From contig JABACO010000013.1 in assembly GCA_013339895.1 (NCBI GenBank), positions 5,071,823 through 5,135,822 on the forward strand: DNA of 64,000 nt, written 5' to 3'. A program made the translations under genes and the position numbers. The notes below the pieces were generated by a model. It made no database searches and was not told where the DNA came from. It worked only from the letters and a program-made list of their open reading frames with translations. Source of the stretch: Ephydatia muelleri. Taxonomy: Eukaryota > Porifera > Demospongiae > Spongillida > Spongillidae. Shown piece by piece: positions 10,845 to 39,350 of the stretch. Every line of letters starts with the position of its first letter. Positions within the stretch are counted from its first letter, which is position 1.

Positions 10845-12760
10845 TAGGTTACTGAAGGATTCTCCAATTAGAAGGATGGCACTTTGTCGTTTAAAAGCCA
10901 TGAAGTCAGTGCCTGCCATCGAGAAGCAGTGGAAGTTGTGTTACTGTACCAGCCACCTGTGAACATATTGGTGAGCAATTATCAACGCAGTTTGCAGAAG
11001 AATTAATCGTAAGATGCTGATTAAAATATTGTCTTGCCTTCAGTTATTGGCTCGTCAAGGTTTAGTAATTAGGGGAGATGGTGATGAGTGTGATGCAAAT
11101 TTTATCCAATTTGGGACAGGATGACGTCACTATAAATGAGTGGTTGAAAAAAAAAGATGGACAAGTACACATCTCCTGATATCCAAAATGAGCTCCTCAA
11201 AATTATGTCTTGAGAGGTATTGCTGAACAACTTCAAAATTCTTCTTTTTTAACTGTGATGATTGATGAAACAACTGATGTCACAAACCAGGAACGTAACA
11301 ATTATTTTTAGAATGGTAGACAATGACTTGAGCGTTAAGGAAGAGTTTGTTGGGTTGTACAGTGTGGATGACATTACATCTATTACTCTAACTAAAGTTA
11401 TAAAGGATGTCATGTTAAGGTTAAATCTTTCAATGAGCAACCTTCGTGGACAATGTTATGATGGCTGCAGCACAATGAGTGGAACAAGGTCAAGTGTTGC
11501 TAAAAGTATAATGGATGAAGAACCAAGAGCAGTATACACACACTGTTACGGTCACTCGTTAAATTTAGCTGCAAGGGATGCCATTAGGAACTCAAAGCTA
11601 ATAAGGATGCTTTAGATACAACTCACGAGATCACAAAACTCTTTAAGTTTTCTCCAAGGCGTGAAGCAATATTCAGAGCTAACAGGCAGGAAAATGACAT
11701 GCTCACAGACAATATAGGTATTAGGGTTCTTTGTCCAACAAGGTGGACAGTTAGAGCTGATTCTTTGTTCAGTGTGATAGCAAACTATACAATCCTCATG
11801 AACACTTGGGATGAAGCCACAAGAGTAGCAAGAGACACAGAAACCAAAGCAAGGATCCTAGGAGTGCAAAGTCAAATGAAAACGTTTAGCTTTATGTTTG
11901 GTGTATACCTTGGTGAGATGATACTTCGACACTCAGATAATCTCAGCAAAACATTGCAATCCAATACTATTTGTGCAGCTGAAGGACAAAATGTAGCTGG
12001 CATGGTAGTACGTACACTTGAAAAGCTTAGAAGCAGTGAAGCATTTGATTTGTTTTGGCAAAAAGTCACTGACAGTTCAGAAACCCATGGTGTTGGAGAA
12101 CCAGATCTGCCTCGTCCACGTAAGATGCCTAAAAAGTGTGAAATGTGTGAAATTCACAATGAACCTAAAACTATTTTCGACAGCAATATTATGAGGCAAT
12201 TGATCTTGCCATTAATTGCATAAAGGATAGATTTCAACAGCCTGGGTATACTGTTTATTGTCAGCTTGAGAACCTCCTATTGAAAGCTGCCTACAACGAT
12301 ATAGAATTTAAGAGTGAGTTAGACTTTGTCTGACAAAGATGATTTTCAGCCAGAGCTTTTGCATTCTCAGTTGTACATATTTAACACTGAATTTCAACGT
12401 TTCAACAAATCCAGCAGAGCACCAACAATAATTGATTTAATTGAGTACTTCCTTACAAATGCTCAAAAAATTCTGCTCTCTCAAGTAGTCATTGCAATGA
12501 AATTGCTCTTAATTATGCCTGCTACAAATGCTACTTCAGAAAGATCTTTTAGTGCCCTTAGAAGGGTCAAGAACTACTTGAGAAATACGATGTGTCAACA
12601 GAGGCTGAACAATCTCATGGTCCTTCATGTTCATAAAGAACTCACAGATAGTATCAAATTGGAAGAAATTGCTAATGAATTTGTGGGTGATTCACATCAT
12701 AGAGTAAAAGTATTGACTGCATACATAACATCATTTGATTCAAAATTTCAGTGAACGTTT
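10845..12760 (+). mobile_element. hAT-family transposase relic (ZMYM1-like)
   Basis: In order, the protein pieces are a TTF-type zinc-finger segment (KDGTLSFKSHEVSACHREAV), an RGDGDECDANFIQ block, a VMIDETTD-like region around 11260, GQCYDGCSTMSG with the conserved Asp, YTHCYGHSLNLAARDA, CPTRWTVRADSLF, and the C-terminal hAT dimerisation block NATSERSFSALRRVKNYLRN carrying the catalytic Glu. These are shared by hAT transposases and their ZMYM1-like host relatives. The longest open pieces are 11262-11615, 11699-12223 and 12326-12754, in two frames, with extra shifts near 11650, 12170 and 12310 and several in the first 400 bp. It is inactive. I found no terminal repeats. Confidence 0.85.
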
Positions 12761-13170
12761 TAAATGACTGTGTGCACTGATATTTATAGCTCATAATTTC
12801 AATTTGATATAGAGTAAATGCTCACGATCATGACTGAGTTATTAACGTGTGACGACTTTCGGGGCTAACATTACACTCGCATGTACACAATATATACCGG
12901 TATACCACGCGCGCGCAGATTTCGCAATTGAGTTTTTATAGCAAGAGATTGTTGAGCACGAAAAGCGACGGGGCTCCCGAGATGGGGTGGGATGATTACA
13001 CTGGTTATTGATTATTGCAGTAGCCTGCTGATTGGTCTATGGATATATGGATAGATGGATAGATTTGAGTTTAGTAAAAAAAATTTGCTCTTCAATTGGC
13101 CGGCCGTCTATAGCCGGACCAACTTTTCTCGGAGTGCGCCGGGCCTGGGGCATGAACCGGGGCCGGCTAT
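12761..13170. other. Spacer between hAT relic and Ty3/Gypsy remains
   Basis: AT-rich DNA turning GC-richer near 13090. No gene seen. It may contain the unrecognised 3' end of the hAT element. Confidence 0.4.
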
Positions 13171-14902
13171 ACGTACTGTTTGTATACCGCCAAAGTTCTA
13201 CGGGATTCCCACCCTTCAAACTGTTGTATGGACGCGCGCCGAGAGGACCGCTGAGGGAGACGTAAGAAGGAACGGGGAAGAGTTTGGAGAGTGTTGTATC
13301 ACTCATCCTGACGATGCGCGGGACAGAATGGATGCGATGAAGGAGCTCGTGAGGGAGAACCTGGAAAAGGCACAACATGTAAAGAAGAAGTGATACGACC
13401 AGAATGCTCGACACAGGAAGCTGAAAATTGGTTGTAAGGTGCTGGTGCTACTTCCCTCGTTCACAAACAAGCTGCTTGCTCAGTGGCAAAACCCTTACAA
13501 TGTTCTCTAGAAGGTGGGCAGTGTGGACTATACTAGTATGATTGACATGCACGGTGCAGAAAACGGAGGAAGATATTTCACATGAACATGCTCCGGGAGT
13601 TCTGTCAACCAAGTGACACTACCGCGGTCGGATACTGGTGCGAAGAAGCATGTCACGAAGTGGAAACTAATGACCAAGGGGAAATCCCAGTATGGCAGGA
13701 GGAATCAGCACAGTCAGAGGCGGACCCCACCTTCAGTGAACAGCTGAATGCACAGCAGGGAGACAAGCTAGCTGAAAGATTTCGCAGCAGTCTTCAGTAA
13801 TCTCCTGAGGCAAACAAAACTGGTAGAACATCCAATCGAGTGTGGATCAGCAATGCCGATCAGCTTTACCCCATACTATATCCCTCATGCTTACTGGAAG
13901 GCTGTACAGCAGGAAATCCGGGAGATACTGGAATGGGGCATAATCGAGCCCTCATCAAGTGAGTTGTGCTCACCCATCACTGGCCATGGTAATTGATGGA
14001 GCCCTGATGATGTGTGTGGACTAGGACGTGTGTGTACCCTATGCCCAGGATAGATGATGTACTGGACTGGCTGGGAAAACCACAATCCATAACTACGTTT
14101 GGATCTGACAAGGGGCTACATGTACTGGCAAATTACAGTGGAGCAGCGGGCTCACCACAAGATGGCTTTCTCCACACCATTTGGGGTTTTCCAATTCAAG
14201 ATTATGCCGTTTGGACGGCATGGAGCTCCGCTACATTCCAGACCACGTGTGCAGGGGATGGATGGTTTCGCTGGTGCCTACCTTGATGAACTCATCATCC
14301 ATAGCAGCTTCTGGACAGACCACATTCGCCTTGTGCTGACGAGACTACTGGGGGCGGGGCTGACTTCAAAGCTGAGCAAGTGGAATGGCAAAGTGTACGT
14401 ATTTGGGGTATTTCATAGGAAGTGGAGGCGTGGAACCTGAGCCGTTGAAAATAGTTGAAGTCCAACGAATTGAGACTCTAAAAACAAAGACGCAGGTTTG
14501 AGCATTCCTCAGACTAACAGGGTACTATCGCCGATTCATGCCAAACTACGCATTCTTCGTCAGGGTAGTCACCTGCTGACTGAGATCTGGACAGCAAAAT
14601 GTGAGGCGGCATTCCAGGAATTATAGAGGTTGCTGTGCTCTCCACCAGTGCTGGCAAGTCCAGATTTTGAGAAACAATTCATTCTGCAGACTGATGCCTC
14701 TGAGTATGGGGTTGGGGCAGTGTTAAGCCAATGGGATGCTGCTGGTTCTGATCGCCCTATTACCTATTTCAGTAGGAAACTCCTTCCTCGAGAAGTATGG
14801 TATTCCACGGTAGAAAAAGAGTGCCTAGCTATCAAGCTGAACATGGAGATGTTCAAAGTGTACCTCCTGAGCTGGACAGGTACATGTAAAACAATGGTCT
14901 AA
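13171..14902 (+). mobile_element. Ty3/Gypsy LTR-retrotransposon remains (fossil)
   Basis: Parts recognised, left to right: an integrase C-terminal region (STGFPPFKLLYGRAPRGPLR, near 13180-13560), a reverse transcriptase region (about 13800-14440, with a MAFSTPFGVFQFKIMPFG-type block), and an RNase H region (14630-14900, FILQTDASEYGVGAVLSQ and ITYFSRKLLPREVWYSTVEK). Finding integrase before reverse transcriptase means at least two copies or a rearrangement. It is heavily broken, with many disabling changes, so it is old. No LTR pair was recognised. Confidence 0.8.
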
Positions 14903-15270
14903 TAAGATTTCGAACACTAAGGAAGAAACTACATCATGCAACAATTCAGCCATCTTGCAGATTATACAGCCATTTTCATGAATAAAAGACCACCAGTTTG
15001 TAATACACTGTCCTACAAAAAAATGGTGCTCTAGAAAATTGAAATTGTCAAAAAACATCAACATTTGTTTGTCATTGGCCAGTATTTAAATTTACACCTT
15101 CAGTGCACCAAGTGTGAGCTCACTCAGCAGCTCCCATTAATCTAATGGCTCCACAGGATTGGGGTCACTTTCAGAAGAACCACTAGAACATAGCAATAAG
15201 AATTTGCAGCACTACAGAGAAAGTCTAGCTAGAAAACAAACTCAGAATGCAAACCAATCAGATATATTGG
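14903..15270. other. No gene recognised
   Basis: AT-rich DNA after the RNase H remnant, with no LTR-like ends visible. It may still be retroelement-derived. Confidence 0.35.
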
Positions 15271-15275
15271 ATTAA

Positions 15276-15458
15276 ATGACTCAATTGTCTGGAGTCATCA
15301 CAATGCCATGTGCAAAGTGCTCAGCATGTGATGGAGATCACAGCATTTGGTCTTGCCCAAGGAGAAGTGTTTCATCTATTGATTGCCAAACTATCGAAGA
15401 ACACTTATCATTAACCCTGAAGAGGAGAGCTGAAACGGAGGTTAAACCAAATGACTAG
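15276..15458 (+). mobile_element. Possible retroelement zinc-knuckle fragment (fossil)
   Basis: A 60-codon frame contains CSACDGDHSIWSC, a Cys-x2-Cys-x4-His-x4-Cys knuckle of the kind seen in gag-like proteins of BEL/Pao and similar elements. It is an isolated, old fragment; the family assignment is a guess. Confidence 0.3.
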
Positions 15459-16114
15459 CCTAATAAGACAATTATAACTAAGCTGTGTTCATTAATCCAT
15501 TGTAGTCAAATGCAATTATTGCTGTAATCAGGATTCAGTTTCCTGTTGCCCAAATAGTTACACATTATCTTGATTTCATTGGTTTGAATTCAATCAACCT
15601 ATTCTGAAATAGGTAATCATATTTAGTATTAAACTTACCAGCTCATTACAATTAAGGAGATATATAAATTGTTACAATTGATTGTTTTGATTTGATTTTA
15701 AATAACTTAGTTGAATAAATCAGTCACATGATTACTCGGCTTACACATAATTGATTGTTCAACCTCTGACACACACAGTACACTTGCACACATCAGTTAT
15801 GCATGTGGCGACAAACCTGTTTGATACATGCAATGGCAAAGGTTAACACTGCAACATGATACACATATTTTACTACTGGGAAGTGTGTAATAAAACATTT
15901 GGCATAACCTTGCTAAACATCTCTTCTTTAAGCTTTGTCCACTCAGCCATCACTTACTGTATGTACCACTTGCAGTGACTTTCGTCTCTTGTTTTAAGCT
16001 CACACATGCAGACGCCCTCATGCTGGCTCACACACTCGTATGCATGTGCACACATTGTAAGTAAATGGCCCTGTACAACAAACACATACACAGTACACTT
16101 GCACACACACACAT

Positions 16115-16161
<47 letters not shown>

Positions 16162-17311
16162 TTCTATCTCTCTACACATGCATTTTGATCTATTCCATGG
16201 AACCACTTGATTTATAGAGTCTACCTTGTACACTGCACACAGATACACGTAGCAATGTGTCCACTGTAGTGTCTCGTGGGACTGGTCCTTTATACAAACA
16301 TTGTAGGTTATCTGTAACTAATAAAGAGATAGATGATACCAAGTCATAAGGGTATATGCCATGGTTGGCATGCTACAGCCTTTAGAAATGAATCTTCGGG
16401 ATCAGCTTTGTCTGTTTAAATTTATCATGGGGTCCTGACCTATCACAATCTGCACTGATAGGGAGATACAATAATATTCGTTACGATAGGCCCAGGCAGG
16501 AACACTGCTCTTCAGTACATCATCAAGAAGAGGCAGTAAGTGTTGTATGTTGCAGCAGGATTGTGGTTGGTCAGGGCCAGTGGTACGTTTACATAAAAGA
16601 ATTTCATTATCCTGCTGCCAGATTAAAAAAAAAAAAAAAAAGGCTCTAAACATGGCATACACTTTTACAGGTGAGACGAGCACTTGTGCAGAGTGCTAGA
16701 CAAGTGTACTAGTATACATGTACTTTAGAGAGGACTATATGCAACAATCATAGAGGAAAAACACAGTGAGTACAAAAGCCCAGTCTCCATAGGGTACAGA
16801 AATTGAGAATAGAATCGGTGGTCTCTTGAGTTGTTCAATCGAATAGAATGCATGTATAGAGACAAGTTCAGAGGGACAGAACTTACAGTTGAAATTATGT
16901 ACAAGTAGTATCATTATTTCATATACATGTAGTGCATACGTGTTGTGCGTTATGGGTGTGTATGCTCAAGAATTGGAATTGTACAGGTCCATTTGCGCAA
17001 TGTATACATGTACACACGCAGAAGGGTGTGTGAATCAAGTGAGGCATTTCATGTACTCCGTGTGAGCTGAACATTGTGTGGACAGAAAAAAAACCCGAAG
17101 TCACTGCAAGTGATAGATAAGAATAGCTGAGTAGGAGAGGCATAAAGAATGAAGAAGTTGAACAAGGGTTGGTGAATAGCTTTTTTACACACTTCATCAA
17201 TTAGAGAAAGATGAAGGCAGGAATAAGACAAGCAAGGGACCGGGTAGAAAAGCTTTTATTATTATGTAGCAATTAGCCTTACGCGCGGCGTGAGAGGTGC
17301 AAGATTACAAC
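15459..17311. other. Non-coding stretch with CA microsatellite
   Basis: A (CA)n tract at about 16101-16159 generates open frames that are only dinucleotide repeats. A short poly-A run lies near 16626-16642. No gene was recognised before the proposed first exon of the acyltransferase gene. Confidence 0.5.
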
Positions 17312-33710
<16,399 letters not shown>

Positions 33711-33856
33711 TCATTTGATTAACAGAATGTGTTGCGAACCGGAAGTGTTTAGGAAGTGACGTTTGCGTGTCTTTTGTTGCAAAAATCTATAAAGGGCTGC
33801 AGTACGGCTTTGCTTAGTTACTATCACTTAGAGCGCACAGAGATCACTTTGGGATT
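33711..33856 (+). promoter_or_regulatory. Compact promoter of the NK2/3/4 gene
   Basis: Only 146 bp separate the acyltransferase stop codon from the NK start codon. They contain a perfect ETS-type site accggaagt (33738-33746), a CRE/ATF half-site tgacgt (33757-33762) and TATAAA (33788-33793), 69 bp before the ATG. No AATAAA is visible, so the acyltransferase 3' end probably uses a variant signal or runs into the NK unit. Confidence 0.6.
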
Positions 33857-34754
33857 ATGGAGAGAACAAATACTCCTGGTAGCTCTGGGACTCACGAAGC
33901 AGAGAGAGTCCTCCACAGCCAGACGCATACATCATTTCTGATCAGTGACATCCTCGATTCGGCTCCGCTACGCAGTCGCTGCAGCCTCGAAGATAGCGGT
34001 GACGAACATTCTGCGGAATTGAATTCTGAGGAGGCGAATTCGGACGGCGCTTCCGATCTAGACGCGGACAGAGCATCCTCGGCAGGTGTGTGGTGCATGT
34101 GTGCTTCGCATATGCTTGCGTAACAAAAGTGCATGCACATGTATTACTTGTAGCACATTAATTTACGGGGTTCGTTCTTTTATTTCGTCTGCAGGTGGTA
34201 CTTCGCAGATATCCAGACACAAGAAGAGGCGGCCCAGGGCCCTGTTTTCGCACGCGCAGGTCTACGAATTGGAACGGAGGTTTGCTGTCCAGAAGTACCT
34301 GACGGCACACGAGCGAGAGCAACTAGCGAGTGTGCTGCACTTGACCGAGACGCAGGTCAAGATCTGGTTTCAAAACAGACGATACAAAAGTAAAAGACAG
34401 CAAATAGAGCAAACTAGAGTTTCGCCGAAGGCTGGTAAAGACGTCAAGGATGGTACAGTGCACTCGGCGGTTCTATCACCTCAAACTGAACTTAAAATTC
34501 CTTCACCAGTCTTTCCTATGGCGAGTGTAGCGTTTCCGCTCGGATCTACGCAAGCTTCACCTAACCCGCAACTACCACCACTGTATTCTCTGCCCAGCTC
34601 AGAGTACTTCAGATACCCACCATTTGCAAAGACAGGACTTGGCTCGTCACTGTACTACCCATCAGTTCCAATAACTGCACCGTTTAGTTCTTTAACGCCT
34701 AGCTCATTCTGCTGTTCATATCCACATCCTTTGAGGGTTCATGCTGAGTATTAA
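33857..34754 (+). CDS. NK2/3/4-class homeobox transcription factor
   Basis: Nuclear DNA-binding regulator, 262 aa from two exons (33857-34085 and 34195-34754; donor gtgtgt, acceptor ctgcag, phase 1). The homeodomain is about residues 87-146, with the helix 3 block [17 protein letters not shown]; Tyr at homeodomain position 54 (residue 140) is the hallmark of the NK2 class. Near the N terminus, FLISDIL (27-33) fits the EH1/TN motif that recruits Groucho-type co-repressors. An acidic Ser/Glu-rich stretch follows (about 43-75). The tail is Pro/Ser/Tyr-rich. The single intron lies just before the homeodomain, as in the Msx gene downstream. I chose the first ATG after the TATA box. It could be pro-ortholog to NK2, NK3 and NK4 together; I cannot assign it to one of them. 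Confidence 0.93.
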
Positions 34755-37700
34755 TTTTTGTGCGTTGTTCGTCCTGTTTTGTATTTCTCTTGTTTTCTGG
34801 CATATAGTCACTTCACTTCATGCTCCGCATCTCATATTCACTTGCTATCATACCTACACTTGCTGCAACAGTTCCGGGGGGAGGGGGGTCGTTTTGCTAG
34901 CAAAAGCACCTACATCGGTCACAAACGTGTAGCTCGGTTGGCGATGGATTTGTGGCGCCTCATTGTACATGTATTCTTTATGTTGGCGGTTAACCGTCTC
35001 AGCACACACCTGTTATTCATCGAAGGGGACTCAAGTGGATAATTGGTTTATTTGGTTAGCACTACTTGCGGGGTGGTTTATGAGCCACAAATCACTTAAC
35101 AGCAAGCTACAGTCCTGTTGTGATTACTATTAAAGGAGGAGCATGCGGGCACTTCACAAAGCATTTGCGGGGCTTCTGGCGGTCTTTTGACCCTTGCATC
35201 GTTTAGACCACAAAGTGATATGCTTGCGTGTGAACGGTGGTTGAGCACGTGTGAATGTGACCAATGATTTTACCACAGAAGCTAGCATTCAGGGAAATTG
35301 ATGCAATGCACATGGGTAAAGCCTTGAATTATGCACCATAAAATTGAAACCCCCTCATCAAAATCATTGAATCAATGTTTTAATTTGGCAAATTTTTCAA
35401 TAGTGAGGCATTTGGCATAAAAGCAGAGAGTTGAGAATGAATGAATTATGTTTATTATAAAGTGCAAATATAATTAACTGTGCATGCCATATACAAATAA
35501 GTATTAGACATACATACCGCATGCACATTTAAACATGTTCCAGATTGTGTGGACTTGTATGCATTAAAGTCATTGATGTATGATGATAACAGACTACATG
35601 TGCTTACATCGAGTGCCCAGGCATGTGCCTGGGTATGTGATTTAGGTGGCCATACCAATCATTATGTAAATGCTTGCCACAACAAACCAGCAGCTGTTTT
35701 TCAAGAAGATAAACCCCCTTGGCACCTCTGAGCGAGCTTTTTAAATTTTACTTACATCTGTGATTGAAATGATCCTATACAACTTTGACTATAAGTGGAG
35801 CTGAATCCAAGACCCTGCCAAAAGTTGAGAATGTTCAATGGAGGTGGTTAAGCTAATAACATGTATCTGTTGTATATTTATTGTGCAATTAGAATAACCT
35901 GTGTACATGTATGTTTGGTGTATGCAATACGTTAACCACAAGCCTAACATGATCCCATTGATGTTGGAACATACTAGTAATTAATGATATTCATCTAATT
36001 GTTTAGTGCTACCCTTGTGGTCTGCTGGCTTACCAGCATACCCAGCTTCGTAGCTGGAATGATGTCTTTAACAGCCAGTGATGTCTCCTGTAGCCCCACT
36101 CTGTTTTAGTATCGATAAGTAGAAGGTGCTATTAAGCGATGGGTTTCTCCAATTGCAAACAGCTTTCATGACTGCAGCCGACAAGCACAACTCACTATTA
36201 TTGGCTTTGATGAACAAAGGAAGTGTCAACCTTTCTTAGATATTGGCCAAAATTACTAACAGCAGAATTTTGAGACTCACATAACATGTTATGCGGGCTC
36301 ATCCATTAACTCTATGTTGCCTGAACTGCAACTACCAGGTGGAATGTAAAAAAATTGTTACAAATTCGCATTATGTGATTGTGGCATCCTTAGCACTAAG
36401 CATCAATCTATTAGAGACCACAGACTGGAAAAGATCCTAGTGCTAAATCAAGATGTCTGCTGGCTAATTTTGACCAAATGAAGCTACTGTCATCTCAGCC
36501 CGTATAGTGTGGAGTCTACTTGCACACAAAATTCCTCTCAACATATTGTGTCACAACCCGATCTGTACACCTAGGTGGCCAAAGGATCAAGCTATTTTCA
36601 GATCTTAAGGCACACCAGACAGCAAGTTACCACTTAGTGGCGCTTGAGTATTGCAATAACAGCCAGTTGCAATTTTATTTGAATTCATTACTTCTGCTAT
36701 TCGATAAATTGTATCCAGACTGTAAATTGTAATCTCAAAAGTGAAAATTGCAGTGGGACTATATGTTCATTCTGTGATGGCACCGATGTCAACCACCCTC
36801 AGTGCCCATTTACGTCAGCCCACCCATCTAGAACCATCAGGTCTTGATCATAAATGATGAGAAATGCCATGTTGGTGCACCTTAGTTCCATACGAAGTGG
36901 AAAGCTTTTAGTTTTGGATGCCATGTTCAAACCCCCTTGCACCTCCTATGCAATGCCAGTCAGCATCTGAGGCAGGGGTCGTGGCTGTGGAGGACAATAA
37001 AAGACAGCGTATTCCTTCCCAGGCCACAACCTTGTCACACTGGTCATTGAAACTTTGGGGATGTTTGGCTCTGTTGTACAGGGTTTCTTTATTGATGGTT
37101 GTGAGCCAATCCTGGAGAAGCTAACTCCTCTTTCCTATCCCAAAGACTGCAGTGACGAACAAGAAAGTCTCAATTATGCCACCTATATATATCAGGCGCA
37201 ATGCAGCCTCAGGTCATCATGAAATAAGTTAACTCCATAATGTTTAAAACCATTTGTAAAATGGTAGAAACATGAGTTTCTATAAATAGCAGTATTGCAT
37301 CAACTATCATGAAAGCGATTGTTCTTCAACAGTCCTGGCATCTGATTTATGTTGCGTTACATTTAATGACATAATAAAAGGAAACTTAAATGTTTTAAAA
37401 AAAACATTATTTACTAAAAGCAGCTCAAAGTTGCATGCTGTTAAGGTGTGTAATTAACGATCTTTACAATTGAAAGTGGAGGTGTGGCTCTTGATAATGT
37501 TAAGTGCAATGGGAAGTAGGCATTCTTTGAGTAGAAAGAAGTGTCAGTTTAGAAGGTTGAATGTCTCCCTTACAGAAACCATCATAATTTGAATTGTTTA
37601 GGTGAGCACAGTATCTTGTAAGTATTGGCCGCCATAAGTGATAGCACACTATTTTTGCCTAGTCACTAGTTTCATGCATGCATGCACAGTGTGTAAGAGT

Positions 37701-38232
37701 TGGGGGTATTGTTCAAGACCACTCCACCCAAATGGTGCACCATTGACCATTGTCAGGGGTGTGTTCAAGAAAGCTTGCCAATGTCCATTACTGGCACACA
37801 TAAGTGATACCACTTGGCACCTTTTCATAAGCATTCACACTGCGAACTTGTACTCCCCACCTTCTATTATCCCCCACTTACCATCACCAATAAGGTCAAG
37901 AGTGTTTGTTCTCCTTTTATTGCATGACATCATCAACGTATGGCTTTGCACAAGGTGCCAACACAGGTGATAGGTTAATACACAAAAACTACCGGCTTTG
38001 TTCCCACCCTGTCTCCATCCTGGGATTGTGCCATCCCAGCACATGATTGTGATGCTCAGAATGGTGATCTAGAGATAAGGTCAAATGATAAGCCACAGAG
38101 GAAACCATTTGCTGCCCACTAAGATAATATCAAGAGGCAAATTCTGAGATATTGATATTCATCCTTTGATTAGGAAAATAGTAACAATATGGAACATACC
38201 AGCATGTATGATGACATATGCGGCCATTTTCT
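34755..38232. other. Intergenic DNA, no gene recognised
   Basis: Open frames are short, unlike known proteins, and lack linked splice sites. As DNA between two developmental regulators it is a plausible place for enhancers, but I identified no specific one. Confidence 0.5.
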
Positions 38233-38308
38233 TCCAATCCCAGAGTGGTTTTATGTTAAAAACCACCCTGAAAAACCATGCCTGGACGTTTCTAACTTTT
38301 TCCTATGC
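38233..38308. repeat. Solo copy of an ~78-bp repeat
   Basis: The block from ccaatcccagagtggtttta to aactttttcct recurs at 39271-39350 with few changes. There it abuts a palindromic element exactly, so this copy may be the tail of a lost element. Confidence 0.8.
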
Positions 38309-38458
38309 TGAGGAACTCGGAGACTGCAATATTATACATCGAGCTGATGATGGAAACATTGTCTAAATTGATTAAAAAAATTATTTATCAATAGAGACTA
38401 CATTCATTATTATCAATAGTACAAAGAAATTTACATGCCAATAGTAAACAGGGGCCAT

Positions 38459-38508
38459 GATGATCTAACGTCCCATCATAGGTAGTTTATTACGGACGTT
38501 AGATCATC
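38459..38508. repeat. Perfect 15-bp stem with 20-nt loop
   Basis: gatgatctaacgtcc at 38459-38473 and its exact reverse complement at 38494-38508 form a small hairpin. It is possibly the remains of a MITE. Confidence 0.8.
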
Positions 38509-39021
38509 ATCATACGTGTAAGTCTACTAACTACACTAGGATTGTAAATACCCCATCTTGCAATTTGAACAAGGCACAAAAACAATTGTTGTATTGAAAA
38601 GTGTGGTAGTTCCAGGAGATCATCATTTCAGCACTTCTATCAACAAGGTACATGTATGATAAATGGGGTCGTAAAATCAGGTCTGGATTACGATACTTTA
38701 GCAAACAGCTTAAACAGAGCCAGTCTCTGCTTTGGGCCAGATCTAGCTCTAGGCAGTGGACTAAGTCATGCACTACATGTATCTGACACTGCCGTTACAA
38801 ACTTGATGGAGTCAGAAACCAGACTTGACATCAGAAGAATTGAGTACTACATGACAATGGAGGGTGGGTGATCTGAATAGCTAGCTGTTTCAACACTGGA
38901 GTGCTTTAAGTGTACCAAGATGACAAGGTGGAAACACCTTCATTGTAATTTGCTACCACTGCAAAGTGTGCCCACTGTGGTGCTAGAGCTCCATACAATT
39001 TCACTAGTTAGATGATAACAC

Positions 39022-39350
39022 ATGTCTAGCGTGGGAATAGCATAAAAACCATCCTGGGATTAAGCCTCCAGGGTGGGAATATCGTAAAACTATATGGTCT
39101 TGTCCTGGTTTTTTGTCGAACAAAAACATAGTTGAAGGCAATGAATAAAAACTTTCTTCAACATGGTTTTTGATCGACAAAACCAGGACAAGACCATATG
39201 GTTTATACGATATTCCCACCCTGGACGCTTAATCCCAGGATGATTTTTAGGCTATTCCCAAGCTAGACATCCAATCCCAGAGTGGTTTTATGTTAATTAA
39301 AAAACCACCCTAAAAAACCATGCCTGGACGTTTCTAACTTTTTCCTGTGC
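39022..39350. mobile_element. Palindromic MITE with 80-bp tail
   Basis: Positions 39022-39270 form an inverted repeat with arms of about 110 bp (left atgtctagcgtgggaatagc; right matches in reverse complement). The 80-bp block directly to its right repeats at 38233-38308. No coding capacity. Confidence 0.75.
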
